Source: Astrobacterium formosum
GTDB lineage: Bacteria > Pseudomonadota > Alphaproteobacteria > Rhizobiales > Xanthobacteraceae
Direction: 5' to 3'
Length of the DNA stretch: 64,000 nucleotides
Assembly: GCA_030848545.1 (NCBI GenBank)
Contig: JAVDCA010000010.1
Coordinates: forward strand, 1-64,000
Numbering within the stretch: the stretch's first letter is position 1; each line of letters starts with the position of its first letter. Position numbers and translations under genes: made by a program. The notes beneath the pieces were generated by a model. It worked only from the letters and a program-made list of their open reading frames with translations. It did not search any database and was not told where the DNA came from. Positions 1-8,857 of this stretch are shown here, one piece after another.

Positions 1-2
1 AG

Positions 3-299
3 CGGATCGTCCGCACTTCCGAGAAGAAAGACGGCGAACGCGTTCAGATCGAGAAGCAACAGCGCGTGAGTCCGTGGTGGCGTCCGGCGCCGACCGGCGG
101 CTACGTGTTCTTCGTCCGCGCCGGCTGGAAGCCCATCGAGTTCGAGAAGGGCAAGTCGGCGATTGCCGTGCCGACGCTCGATAAGCTGCCGGCGCTGATC
201 GATATGTTGATCACGGCGATTCGCGGTGGCGAGCTGGACGAACAGCTGGCAGCGGTCGCGAAGGCTACGCAGGTCCGGAAGGCTCGGAAGGCGGCTTAA
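3..299 (+). CDS. Hypothetical protein, 5' end outside the window
   Basis: The frame is open from the first complete codon of the window to a TAA at 297-299, so the true start lies upstream. A GTG at 66 is available, but the open frame before it reads like protein and I regard 66 as internal. The visible part has a Trp-Trp-rich strand, a Gly-Gly-Tyr turn, a hydrophobic C-terminal helix and a basic tail (KARKAA). From memory it resembles the DUF6641 family of phage and island proteins; that is unconfirmed. A hairpin follows the stop codon. Function unknown. Confidence 0.6.
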   Translation, partial: RIVRTSEKKDGERVQIEKQQRVSPWWRPAPTGGYVFFVRAGWKPIEFEKGKSAIAVPTLDKLPALIDMLITAIRGGELDEQLAAVAKATQVRKARKAA

Positions 300-315
300 A
301 TAGCGTTTCTTTCAT

Positions 316-345
316 CGGGCATCGCGGCGAAAGCTTCGATGCCCG
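316..345 (+). terminator. Hairpin after the first gene
   Basis: A perfect 9-bp inverted repeat (CGGGCATCG / CGATGCCCG) with a 12-nt loop starts about 16 bases after the stop codon. The following T-tract is weak (CTTGCTTTG). It lies between two convergent genes and may act in both directions. Confidence 0.5.
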
Positions 346-385
346 CTTGCTTTGAACATACTTACCGCAATGAACGGTATACGTA

Positions 386-2692
386 TTATTTGACTTGGCA
401 ACTATTGTATTTTGAACTCGCAAGACGTCTATTCTCCCTCCTTTCAAAGAAACGACCAATTTGCGATACTGTGGCAGGACGCCCGAACAAGTATCCTTGC
501 ACTTCGCTAACCCCGGCAGCCGCGACCAATTTTAACTGCTCGGCCGTTTCAATGCCCTCGGCAGTTGTCGCAATGTTGAGCGAGTGACCGAGATTCGCGA
601 CGGCGCATACAATCGCGCCGGAATCCGAGCTTTTGACCATCCTCTGTATAAAGGATTTATCGATTTTTATTTTGCTGAAAGGAAACATCGTCAAATAGCT
701 CAACGAAGAATATCCTGTGCCAAAGTCATCGAGAACAATCGACACACCAAGAGCTTTGAGCTTGCGAAGGATACAGTCGCAAACCGACTGATTTTCGAGC
801 AGAACTCTCTCCGTGATTTCTAGTTCGAGTCTTTCTCCCGGTAGACAAGACGTCTTTAGCGCGTTCTTCACAACAGCCACCAGCGAACCGCGCTGAAATT
901 GAACCGGCGAGACGTTGACTGCAAGCTTGACGTCCGAAGGCCAACTCGTTGCCTGTTGGCAGGCCGTCTCCAATATCCATTGGCCAATCGTATTGATCAG
1001 ATCGACCTCCTCGGCCAGAGGAATAAAACGATCCGGCATAATCAATCCCTGCGTCGGATGATGCCAGCGAACGAGAGCTTCCAAAGAACGAACCTGATGA
1101 TTGGTTACGGAAACAATGGGCTGGAAGTAGAGCTCAAGTTCTTCGCGCACGATGGCTTCATGCAGGTCACTCTCCAGCTGCTGACGTTCATGGGCTTCTG
1201 TCGCCATCTTGGTATCGAAGAATGCGAACCCGTTCCGGCCAGAGCTTTTTATCTTGTATAGCGCCAGATCGGCTCTTTTCATGAGCTCGTCCGAACCACC
1301 TGAATCTCTGGAAGCCAACGCAATCCCGACGCTGACGCCCACAACCACTTTCGTGTCGTCAAGATTGTATGGCTGTGAAATCGCATCGATAATGCGCTCG
1401 GCCAATTGCCGCGCGCTTTCTCGCAGAGCGTCGTTCAAAGAACCTGGAGCAGACCTATGTAAAACAGCAAATTCGTCGCCGCCTAAGCGGGCGAGTGTGT
1501 CGGTGCTTGGCAAGAGTTGCTGCAGGCGCTTGGCTGTCTCCCTCAACAGGAGATCGCCGGCTGCATGCCCTAAAGAATCATTGACATTCTTGAACCGATC
1601 CAAATCGAGCATGAATATACAATAGGATGACCCGGAAGAAAGGTATTCGTCGTTTGCAACATTCAGCTCCTCAATAAAACGAGATCGGTTGGCAATTCCG
1701 GTCAGAACGTCATTCATCGCCAAAAACGCGATCCGTTCCTCGTTGATGCGGCGCTCGGTAACATCTTCATGTGTAGCTACCCAACCACCGTCCGGCATTG
1801 GACGACTGCAAATTTTGAAGATTCTACCGTTTCGAAATCTAATCTCATCCTCCAGGCCCTTATCCTCCTTGATGGACGAGTCTATGTCAGCGAGAAATGC
1901 GGAACAATTCTTGGGAACAAATCCAGTGACCAGTTGAAGGCGCAGTATTTCTCTTAAAGCGCAACCGGTTTTGACGTTTTGCGATGAAAGATTGTACATA
2001 TCTGTAAATTGCTTATTGCAGACCACAACCTTTTTCTCCGAATCAAACATGATCAGGCCGTGGCTGATATTGTTGAGCGCCGCATCAAATTTCATGTTTT
2101 GGATTTCCACCTCTTCTTTCCTGCGCAATTCGGCTACGTTTTCTATGGATTCCCGAATACCTAACGCGCTCGACGCCAACAATGTGAATTTCTGACCTAG
2201 CGTAACATCGGCGCGGTCGAATCCCTTGCCGCCTTCGTCTTGCAACAGAACCAGCAATCCGCGACGCCCACGCATTTGAATGGGGAGATAGAGCGCAGGT
2301 TGCTTGTCCGACAATCCTTTCGGTGCGGTACGCCATTCAGTCAGGTCTTGATTGGAAAATGTCGCAGCTACCCGGCCCGACATCACGCGCTGAAAAAATA
2401 CACCGACTTTCCACGACGATCCGATATAGAATTCCGGACTTGCCGCGATGCAAATCAGGTATTCCGTGTAATCGTGCGCAAGAACCATGGCCTGTGAATA
2501 GCTGAAAACGTCCTTCAAGGCAGAAAAGACGGCGGTGAAGGGATCTGCCTCCAGACCGGCGCGGGCAAGAGCGTCTAGCGAGCGAAACAGCAATGTGGCA
2601 TGAGCCGACTCGACGCGAAGGCGTTCATTTTCTCGTTCGAGTGCAACTAGTGATTCGCGCAGATGTTCTGTGCTGCTGGTCATATTCGCCAC
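386..2692 (-). CDS. GAF-PAS-GGDEF-EAL cyclic-di-GMP protein
   Basis: Predicted cytoplasmic enzyme that makes and/or degrades cyclic-di-GMP. Order: a short N-terminal coiled coil, a GAF-like region (about 50-180), a PAS domain (about 200-315), GGDEF (motif at 404-408, intact) and EAL (motif at 538-540, intact). Downstream EAL motifs are also present (NVSP, ITER, DDFGTGYS, KIDKSF, AEGIET, QGYLFG), so both activities are possible. The inhibitory RxxD site before GGDEF is missing (PSTD instead). The GTG start at 2692 follows the FIST stop by 7 bases; ATG at 2683 is an equally good start. Tight spacing behind the FIST sensor and the chemoreceptor gene suggests one signalling unit. Confidence 0.9.
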   Translation of the reverse strand: MANMTSSTEHLRESLVALERENERLRVESAHATLLFRSLDALARAGLEADPFTAVFSALKDVFSYSQAMVLAHDYTEYLICIAASPEFYIGSSWKVGVFFQRVMSGRVAATFSNQDLTEWRTAPKGLSDKQPALYLPIQMRGRRGLLVLLQDEGGKGFDRADVTLGQKFTLLASSALGIRESIENVAELRRKEEVEIQNMKFDAALNNISHGLIMFDSEKKVVVCNKQFTDMYNLSSQNVKTGCALREILRLQLVTGFVPKNCSAFLADIDSSIKEDKGLEDEIRFRNGRIFKICSRPMPDGGWVATHEDVTERRINEERIAFLAMNDVLTGIANRSRFIEELNVANDEYLSSGSSYCIFMLDLDRFKNVNDSLGHAAGDLLLRETAKRLQQLLPSTDTLARLGGDEFAVLHRSAPGSLNDALRESARQLAERIIDAISQPYNLDDTKVVVGVSVGIALASRDSGGSDELMKRADLALYKIKSSGRNGFAFFDTKMATEAHERQQLESDLHEAIVREELELYFQPIVSVTNHQVRSLEALVRWHHPTQGLIMPDRFIPLAEEVDLINTIGQWILETACQQATSWPSDVKLAVNVSPVQFQRGSLVAVVKNALKTSCLPGERLELEITERVLLENQSVCDCILRKLKALGVSIVLDDFGTGYSSLSYLTMFPFSKIKIDKSFIQRMVKSSDSGAIVCAVANLGHSLNIATTAEGIETAEQLKLVAAAGVSEVQGYLFGRPATVSQIGRFFERRENRRLASSKYNSCQVK

Positions 2693-2699
2693 GGTATCT

Positions 2700-3923
2700 T
2701 TACCGACCGAAGGCGATTGCCGAGATCATCAGGTTTCCATGAAGATTGCGCTTGAGCAGTCTGCCCTGCTCCCCAAACGTGAAGCAGGCAAGAAATGGCC
2801 GTCCGTTGAGGCTTTTATTGATCTCCTGCATGACATTATCCATCTGATCCCCGACGGCCGCCATGCACCCGGCGCAGTATACGACAAGTTCGCCGGCTAC
2901 GCCCGATACGCCATCGGGAATCAATGCCGACGCCTCTCGTGCGACGCGTCCGGCTCGATCAATAAGGCGCGTTTTCGCACCGCGCATGCTGTGGATGCGC
3001 GTTCTTTCTTCCACGGCGGCGAATGTGCAAAGCGCACCGTCAGCGGTGATTGATTCTGGATGTATCAGCCGATAATGAGGAACGCCATCCAGGCTTCCGA
3101 CGTCAATGGCGAGCGGAAACATCGTCGTATCGAATAGCACATTGCCGCCTTTCGCTATCTTCTCATCGAGCACATGGCCGATCCACTCGTTGTAGACGTG
3201 TGCGGCAGGCCGGTCGTCTATCGAGATAATCCTTCGGCCATGGCTTTTCGTGACCAGGCCGCACGGCGGATCATTTGCAGCGCCAACGCGGGTGATGATG
3301 CCGCTTTGGCCCGACGGTTCGTACCCGCCTTGATATGCGTAACCTGCAGTTCCAGACGGAAACATAACCGCCACGACCAGCCCGTCGGTCATCACTTCGG
3401 AGCCGAGTTGCCGTCAATGACCGGCAACGGTGTCATCTGCGGAGCTTCCGCCAACAATCGGGCAGCGATCACCGACCACGCGCCGCAGTCCCTCAATGAC
3501 CTCTTCCTCCCGTCCTGGCGTCTGATAAATCCAAATCAGTTCCGGCACTTCGCCGGGACACCCAGAATCCGCCAGCGCTTCGATTAGGATCTTCTCTGCA
3601 GCGTCTGCCGGCGCATCGCCCAACACTCCACAACCCGCTCCATAGTACCCCTCGGGATCATGGATGACCAACAATCCAATACCGCGAGTACCCCACATGC
3701 CGGCATTGGACCCTACACCACCACACGATGTACCGCCCGCGAGCTTTGCTTTCGGAAAACGTTGCCGCACGAAGTCAAGAATTGCAGCGTCGTTATGGTC
3801 ACAGCCATAGAAGACAAAAACAAATGACGCATCTTTCGCATTCGACTCGATTTGCGAAGCGAGATCGGCAAGCACAAGCGTCGTATCGACGCCTTTCGCC
3901 GCCAACGATTGAATATTGACCAT
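2700..3923 (-). pseudogene. FIST-domain sensor protein interrupted by an in-frame TGA
   Basis: FIST proteins (FIST_N plus FIST_C) are predicted small-ligand sensors found with chemotaxis and c-di-GMP proteins. The frame from 3923 codes 169 residues (FIST_N, with the GGTSCGG and GGSSADD signatures), then meets TGA at 3416-3414 after Ala-Gly-His. The same frame continues without shift (RQLGSE...) for a complete FIST_C ending at 2700. The position would suit a Trp codon (TGG). The rest of the frame is intact, so the mutation is recent or is a sequencing error. GTG at 3395 could restart the C-terminal half, but no good ribosome site is visible there. Confidence 0.8.
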
Positions 3924-4003
3924 GACGAGTGCCTTTCTCGATTAGCTGTCTGATATTGGAGCGGTAAATATCCTCGCGACGGAGTAGGTGACGACGAGAG
4001 CGC

Positions 4004-4318
4004 TCATACATGGAGCAGAAGACTGACCCGCTTTGCCGCTTGCGCGCTGATCTCACCCGAGTGCGCGACGAACTGTGCGATTTCAAAACGTGCACTCGCA
4101 AGTGCTTTTGAGGCCCGTTTACGTTCGTCCTCGGCCAACTCAGACCTGAGGACAAGCTTTTCGAGTTCGGACGAAGCTCGGTAGAGACGGAACATCTGCG
4201 TTGCCAACACGCCACATAAGTTCACCAACTGCGCTTCTTCCAATAAAGGTGAGGTCTGGCCTCCTGTCGGTGGCGGTGATGTTTTCGGGACAATGCTTAG
4301 GGTTATCACGTTGCTCAT
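4004..4318 (-). CDS. Small hypothetical protein between chemoreceptor and FIST genes
   Basis: A 104-residue protein, unrecognised. Its N-terminus is Pro/Thr-rich; from about residue 25 it is one long charged amphipathic helix, suggesting a helical or coiled-coil partner protein. I chose ATG 4318 because GGAGG lies 5 bases upstream; an ATG at 4330 in the same frame has no such site. It lies 72 bases after the chemoreceptor stop and 80 before the FIST start, on the same strand, so it is probably co-transcribed and may be an accessory part of the same signalling group. This is inference from position only. Confidence 0.6.
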   Translation of the reverse strand: MSNVITLSIVPKTSPPPTGGQTSPLLEEAQLVNLCGVLATQMFRLYRASSELEKLVLRSELAEDERKRASKALASARFEIAQFVAHSGEISAQAAKRVSLLLHV

Positions 4319-4390
4319 TGCAGCCTCCATATTTGCTCAGGGCGGTCGCGTGCCGCGCGGCGTGCGACCGCCTTGGCCGTTATCACCCAG

Positions 4391-6163
4391 CTATGCGGTG
4401 CGGACCGTATGGAGAAATTTGTCGACCTCGGTCTTGAGGTGGTTGCTTTCGACCGATAGCGATTGTGCCGATGCCAACACCTGACTTGAAGCGGACCCGG
4501 TTTCGCCGGCACCGTGGTTCACCTCGGTGATGTTCGAAGCGACCAACGACGTGCCTTTGGCCGCTTGTTGGACGTTGCGCGAAATCTCCTGCGTTGCCGC
4601 ACCCTGCTCTTCGACAGCCGCTGCGATGGTTGCGGCGATTTCCGAAATGCGCCCGATGGTTCCGCCAATTTCCTTGATCGCGACCACCGACTCCTGCGTT
4701 GCCGTCTGCATGTTCGCGATTTGAGCTCCGATCTCGCCGGTCGCTTTTGCGGTCTGCGATGCCAGCGCCTTCACTTCCTGCGCGACAACCGCAAAGCCTT
4801 TGCCGGCCTCACCAGCCCGCGCCGCCTCGATGGTGGCGTTGAGGGCTAGAAGGTTGGTCTGTTCGGCAATGTCCGTGATCAGTTTGACGACGTCGCCAAT
4901 CCGTTGAGCTGCCTGGGAAAGTTCAAGGATTCGAGCGTCGGTCTTTTGCGCCTGAGCAACCGCCTCACCGGCGATTCTGCTCGACTCTTGAACCTGCCGG
5001 CTGATTTCGTGGATAGAACCGGACATTTCTTCGGTCGCCGATGCTACCGACTGCACATTGGCGGAAGCCTGCTCGGAGGCCGACGCGACGGTGCCGGCAA
5101 GATGTTGCGTTTCGGCGGCAGTCTTGGTTAACGTCGTTGCAGCGGCTTCCAACTCCGTCGATGCCGACGACACCGTACCGATGATGCCGCCGACCGCCTT
5201 CTCGAAGTCGTCGGCGAGCTTGTGCATGGTCGTTCTGCGTTCAATAGCCAGCTTTTCGTCCGCGGCTTTCTGCGCTGCGGCCTCGCAATCTTCAGTAGCG
5301 CGTCGTTCGGCTGCGGCGCGTGCTTCAGCCTCTGCCTGCTCCGCAGCGAGGCGACGGTTTTCCAGAGCGTTGCTCTTGAAGATCGCGAGCGCATTGGCGA
5401 TCTCTCCGATTTCGTCGCGCCGCTTTACATAGGGTACGTCGCGATCAAGGTCGCCTTGCCCAATCGCGGTCACCGTAGTGGACAGAACCGACAATGGCCG
5501 AACAGCGCGCGCAACCACAAAGGCCCCGGCTAATGCCAGCATGATCAACGCACCTCCCGATGCAGCTGCGATTACCATTGTGAGCCGGGTGATCATCGCT
5601 TGAGCGCGTTCAAACGGGATGCCAACAAAAATGATTCCCACCACCTCGCCGGCAGCGCTCTTGACGGGTTGGTACCCAGTGATGAACTCATGGCCGAACA
5701 AGGTTGCTGACCCGTAGAAAGAGTTACCCCGACTGATTGCGGCGTTGGCTGGGTGATCAGGCGCAAGCGTGGTGCCGACTGCCCGTTCCCCGTTCTCCTT
5801 CTTTACCGTTGTCGTTACGCGGACATGGTCGCCCGCGCCGCGGGTTTGAAAGATGGTGACTACGCCAGAAATCATGCTTGCAGTGCGGTCAACCAAAGTG
5901 TGATCGTTAAAGGCCGGCATACGGTCGGCGACAAGCCCAGACACCTCTTCTTCGGTAATGATCACGCGGCTACCGCGATGGGCTTCGCCGAAGGAGACAG
6001 CCGCGACGCGCATGGCGCTGCGCGCATTCGATACCATCTCCGCCTGGACCTCATTTTTCAGCCAGACATGTGCAAAGCCGACGACAGTGACAGCGAACAA
6101 TGCCAAGAGCGCAGAGATGAGTAGTATCGCGCGACCTCTAGACCGAAATGCAACTTTTAGCAT
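4391..6163 (-). CDS. Methyl-accepting chemotaxis protein with periplasmic Cache-like sensor
   Basis: A 590-residue transmembrane chemoreceptor. Membrane helix 1 is at about 12-35 and helix 2 at about 194-219; between them is a periplasmic region of the single-Cache type. HAMP follows (about 217-270), then a coiled coil and the MCP signalling domain, with the conserved hairpin tip near 433-467 (EQTNLLALNATIEAARAGE). It should signal through CheW/CheA; no che genes are in the window. AGGAGA lies 5 bases before ATG 6163. No C-terminal CheR-tethering pentapeptide is visible. It heads the minus-strand signalling group. Confidence 0.95.
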   Translation of the reverse strand: MLKVAFRSRGRAILLISALLALFAVTVVGFAHVWLKNEVQAEMVSNARSAMRVAAVSFGEAHRGSRVIITEEEVSGLVADRMPAFNDHTLVDRTASMISGVVTIFQTRGAGDHVRVTTTVKKENGERAVGTTLAPDHPANAAISRGNSFYGSATLFGHEFITGYQPVKSAAGEVVGIIFVGIPFERAQAMITRLTMVIAAASGGALIMLALAGAFVVARAVRPLSVLSTTVTAIGQGDLDRDVPYVKRRDEIGEIANALAIFKSNALENRRLAAEQAEAEARAAAERRATEDCEAAAQKAADEKLAIERRTTMHKLADDFEKAVGGIIGTVSSASTELEAAATTLTKTAAETQHLAGTVASASEQASANVQSVASATEEMSGSIHEISRQVQESSRIAGEAVAQAQKTDARILELSQAAQRIGDVVKLITDIAEQTNLLALNATIEAARAGEAGKGFAVVAQEVKALASQTAKATGEIGAQIANMQTATQESVVAIKEIGGTIGRISEIAATIAAAVEEQGAATQEISRNVQQAAKGTSLVASNITEVNHGAGETGSASSQVLASAQSLSVESNHLKTEVDKFLHTVRTA

Positions 6164-6570
6164 TTTCTTCTCCTAAAACGTGCTTCGCAATTATTAAGAT
6201 TCTTTAACTTAACAAATTGTAACCGCATCATTGGTTTTTGTTGGCAATTCATGAAATGTACTTGTGTTTTTTACGCTCTGACAGAGGAATTTGTCTTTAG
6301 CAATACTTAGGCGTCCAACGAAAATATCTCATATACAACACTGTCGGCATTGAAGACAAGAATATTCACTTGTGGCAACTCTGTTAAATTCTTTGGAGAA
6401 GACTACGTAATCGCCGTACTGAAGTAGTTATCGCTTGAAAGGAATTAGGTTCCAAGCATGGAACTTTGGGAAATGCCGTACAAATACGTACGTACTTGCC
6501 CGTCATCATGCAAACCGCACGAGTGCCGTACTTCTCGCTGCATGTTTTCAAAATGTAAAATATGGCTCGA
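6164..6570. other. AT-rich intergenic region upstream of the chemoreceptor gene
   Basis: About 400 bases without a convincing gene. The half next to the chemoreceptor is T/A-rich and should hold its promoter, but I cannot place -35/-10 boxes with confidence. A TACGTACGTA palindrome lies near 6486, and the heptamer GCCGTAC occurs twice (near 6475 and 6526). Confidence 0.5.
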
Positions 6571-7164
6571 TTAGATCAAATTGACTAACTTTGCCTGAGC
6601 TTGATTGTCGGTCGCGATGTATCGAGCGGTAGTCTGCAAGGACGCGTGACCGGCAAGCGCCTGAACGTCGCGCAACGAACCACCCACAGACGAGACCCGG
6701 CGCGCAGCATTTGTGATGAAAGTTCGGCGGCCGGAATGAGACGAACACCCGACGAACCCGAGACGCTCGTACCAGTCGGCGAACAGGTTCACGATCACTT
6801 GCGCGCTGACGCTGTCGGAGCGCTCGCTGGTGATTACGAAGCCATCGGCATCAGCCCGGACAGCGAGTCCGCTTTTGTGATGGACCAGCAATTGCCGAAG
6901 TTCGGAGTTCAGGGGGATGATCCGACCGCTCTCGCCCTTGGAAGCATCGTTGGTCAGATGAATGTGTGAGCCAACGCCGCCATTCGCATTCAAGACCATC
7001 GCCCATTTCAGCGATGAAATCTCCTTAGCCCTGAGACCGGCCTTGAAGGACAGCAGCACGACCAAGCGGTTTCGTTCGGCATTTCGACGCTGCTTCAGCC
7101 ACGCCAGCAGTGCACGAAGTTGGTCCTGGGAAATGACTTTCGCTTGCTTTCCGATTCCAGCCAT
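6571..7164 (-). CDS. Short tyrosine recombinase (catalytic domain only)
   Basis: A 197-residue site-specific recombinase of the phage-integrase family. The catalytic residues are present: Arg in GLRAKE, the HxGRR box, His in LAGHAS and the Tyr nucleophile in ARYIA near residue 182. The N-terminal core-binding and arm-binding domains of normal integrases (350-400 residues) are absent. ATG 7164 is preceded by GAGG at 8 bases and there is no longer open frame, so this is a complete short gene, not a visible fragment. Such short recombinases occur on rhizobial islands and plasmids; a role in resolution or inversion of island DNA is inferred. Confidence 0.85.
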   Translation of the reverse strand: MAGIGKQAKVISQDQLRALLAWLKQRRNAERNRLVVLLSFKAGLRAKEISSLKWAMVLNANGGVGSHIHLTNDASKGESGRIIPLNSELRQLLVHHKSGLAVRADADGFVITSERSDSVSAQVIVNLFADWYERLGFVGCSSHSGRRTFITNAARRVSSVGGSLRDVQALAGHASLQTTARYIATDNQAQAKLVNLI

Positions 7165-7464
7165 CGACGGGACCTCATTAGGAAATCATACGTATTAATG
7201 ATATCCACATGAGTCTCTGTCAACCGGCGCATCGGCGACCACAGAATATTGCCCGCAAACAAGCGGTTGGCGGCAACAGATTATAGATTGCGTATTAGAT
7301 AATGAAGCGATTTGTACGAAAACGATCACTATGTCAGCGGCCATTCGATTCAGCGTCGAAAGCTTCTCTGTTCGCAGCGGCCTCGTAGCTGTCATCGACG
7401 TTTCCGCCAAGCACGGCAAGATCGAGTTCCAATTGGAACGAACACTTTTTAGTGAAACCCGTCG
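7165..7464. other. Intergenic region without a supported gene
   Basis: 300 bases between the short recombinase and the first RHH gene. No RNA gene or clear terminator was seen. It should contain the recombinase promoter; ATTATAGATTGCG near 7281 is AT-rich. Confidence 0.4.
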
Positions 7465-7734
7465 CTATCGCTTTCCTTGCTTCGCCAACATGTTGGTGAC
7501 CACTTCATCATCGCACGGACCTCTCGTGAAAAAAGCACGTAGCGCCGACGAAAGCTCGTCGCCATTCCCGAGTGCGGCGTCGACAATTTCCAAAATTTCA
7601 GCGAGGGTCAATTCGTTTTCCTTTGCAACCTGCTCCAAGCCCCGCCAATAAGCATCTTCCATGATAAGCGTCTGAGCTCTTCCATTCACAACTATCGACC
7701 GGGTGGCCATCGGCTTCGTGATGCGATGAAGCAT
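7465..7734 (-). CDS. Ribbon-helix-helix (RHH_4-type) DNA-binding protein, copy 1
   Basis: An 89-residue protein with the RHH_4 pattern: an N-terminal strand (RSIVVNG), then 'ED-YW-GLE-VA' and a second helix (LTLAEILE), ending in 'LSSALRAFF'. The family binds DNA as dimers through the strand. GGAGG lies 5 bases before ATG 7734, which supports this start over the internal Met 9. It is the most divergent of three related RHH genes in the island (see 7791-8027 and 9541-9810). Target unknown; local repression or partner binding is plausible. Confidence 0.75.
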   Translation of the reverse strand: MLHRITKPMATRSIVVNGRAQTLIMEDAYWRGLEQVAKENELTLAEILEIVDAALGNGDELSSALRAFFTRGPCDDEVVTNMLAKQGKR

Positions 7735-7790
7735 TGCCGCCTCCAGCGAGCAGGCAAAGTGCGAAGCGATAAAATGCTTGGTTCCTGCAG

Positions 7791-8027
7791 CTATGCGGCC
7801 GCAGCGGCTACACGTTCGCGGAAATGGGCGAGAATGTAGAGACGAATTGCCGAAGAGAGATTGGCTTGTTCGCCGCGGCCGGAATCGATCTGACCCACGA
7901 TCTCTGACAGCGTAACTGACTTATCCTGAGCGATTTGTTTGAGCGACGACCAGAATTGGTCTTCAAGCGAGACACTTGTTTTGTGACAATTGATGACGAT
8001 GGAGCGTTTCACAACGGAGGACTTCAT
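7791..8027 (-). CDS. Ribbon-helix-helix (RHH_4-type) DNA-binding protein, copy 2
   Basis: A 78-residue protein beginning MKSSVVKRSIVI, with the RHH_4 core 'SVSLEDQFW', 'LSEIVGQID' and 'NLSSAIRLYILAHF'. I set the start at ATG 8027 because GGGAGGA ends 6 bases upstream; the in-frame ATG at 8033 touches that site and the longer frame to 8096 lacks one. It is strikingly similar to copy 3 at 9541-9810 (shared MKSSV-KRS start and LSS-IRL--LAHF end), so the two are probably duplicates. It is divergent from the Rrf2 gene. Confidence 0.8.
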   Translation of the reverse strand: MKSSVVKRSIVINCHKTSVSLEDQFWSSLKQIAQDKSVTLSEIVGQIDSGRGEQANLSSAIRLYILAHFRERVAAAAA

Positions 8028-8332
8028 GGGCATTCCTCCCAAACTGACGCGTGTCTTGCTGTTGTTGCGCCGCGAATACAACATATCCGATTGCAAAATA
8101 CAAGACAGAAATGTGGTTTTTACGCGACGACACTGACGTCAGCAGTCAGAGGAATTTGTTCGCACGATTCATCGACGACGGACATCGCCAAGAGGTGGGT
8201 TCCAAGACACTGCAGCGCGCCATACACAGATCCAATTCTCGATACGCTATCACCTGTCGCCTTGCACCAATGAGCGACAATTCCTCAGCTTATCAGCTTA
8301 ACGCTGACGACGCAGATTTCGCGTACCTGTCA

Positions 8333-8348
8333 TCAGGAAATGTCCTGA
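8333..8348. promoter_or_regulatory. Palindrome upstream of the Rrf2 gene, candidate operator
   Basis: TCAGGA-AATG-TCCTGA is a perfect inverted repeat 63 bases upstream of the Rrf2 start, in the promoter region shared with the divergent RHH gene. Rrf2 and RHH proteins both bind such dyads and often autoregulate. The binding protein is inferred, not shown. Confidence 0.45.
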
Positions 8349-8411
8349 CTGACACTGCTCAGTTTAAATTCTAGTCTTTCGGCATGCTGCAAACCCTTTC
8401 AGGGCAAACGC

Positions 8412-8840
8412 ATGAGCATGCTGGCAAACAAAGTGCTTCTCGCGATTGCAGTCGTTGTGGACGTTGGCATTAATTCCAGAGAACGCCCCGTATCAGCAAA
8501 AGCTCTTGCTGAGCGCCACGGTTTATCACCTCGTCATCTAGAACCGTTTCTGCAGACGTTGGTGCGAAATGGCTTCTTGCGCGGCGTCCGAGGCCCTGGT
8601 GGTGGCTATGAGCTTGCTCGCGATGCAAAGCAGATTTTCGTCGACGAAATTATAACAGCAACGGAATCAGATGATGCTGAGCCTGACGAACCATTGATCG
8701 CTGCGCGGTTTTTCCACCAAGCGGTTCGTCCGGCGCTCGCAGTCGCCGAGCAGAAGTTTTTGGATGCGCTCGCCAAAGTGAGCGTGGCAGACATGGTCCG
8801 CAGAACAAAGGCAACTGACTGTACCCCGTCCGATGCCTAA
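8412..8840 (+). CDS. Rrf2-family transcriptional regulator without Fe-S cysteines
   Basis: A 142-residue winged-helix regulator of the Rrf2 family: 'VSAKALAERHGLSPRHLE' is the recognition helix-turn-helix and 'GFLRGVRGPGGGYELAR' is the wing typical of the family. IscR and NsrR use three cysteines near residues 90-105 to bind an Fe-S cluster; none is found here (the only Cys is near the C-terminus), so any sensing must be different. Start ATG 8412, with ATG 8418 as alternative; AGGG lies about 9 bases before the first. A perfect dyad upstream suggests autoregulation. Confidence 0.85.
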   Translation: MSMLANKVLLAIAVVVDVGINSRERPVSAKALAERHGLSPRHLEPFLQTLVRNGFLRGVRGPGGGYELARDAKQIFVDEIITATESDDAEPDEPLIAARFFHQAVRPALAVAEQKFLDALAKVSVADMVRRTKATDCTPSDA

Positions 8841-8857
8841 CCCAAATAAGCTGTTGG

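Noticed and set aside
3396..3416. TGA in the FIST gene as a selenocysteine codon
   Set aside because: The family position suits Trp, no selenoprotein of this family is known to me, and no hairpin was recognised just after the codon.
7331..7651. Plus-strand open frame of 106 codons antisense to RHH copy 1
   Set aside because: The first part reads somewhat like protein, but the frame runs across the better supported RHH gene and has no ribosome site.
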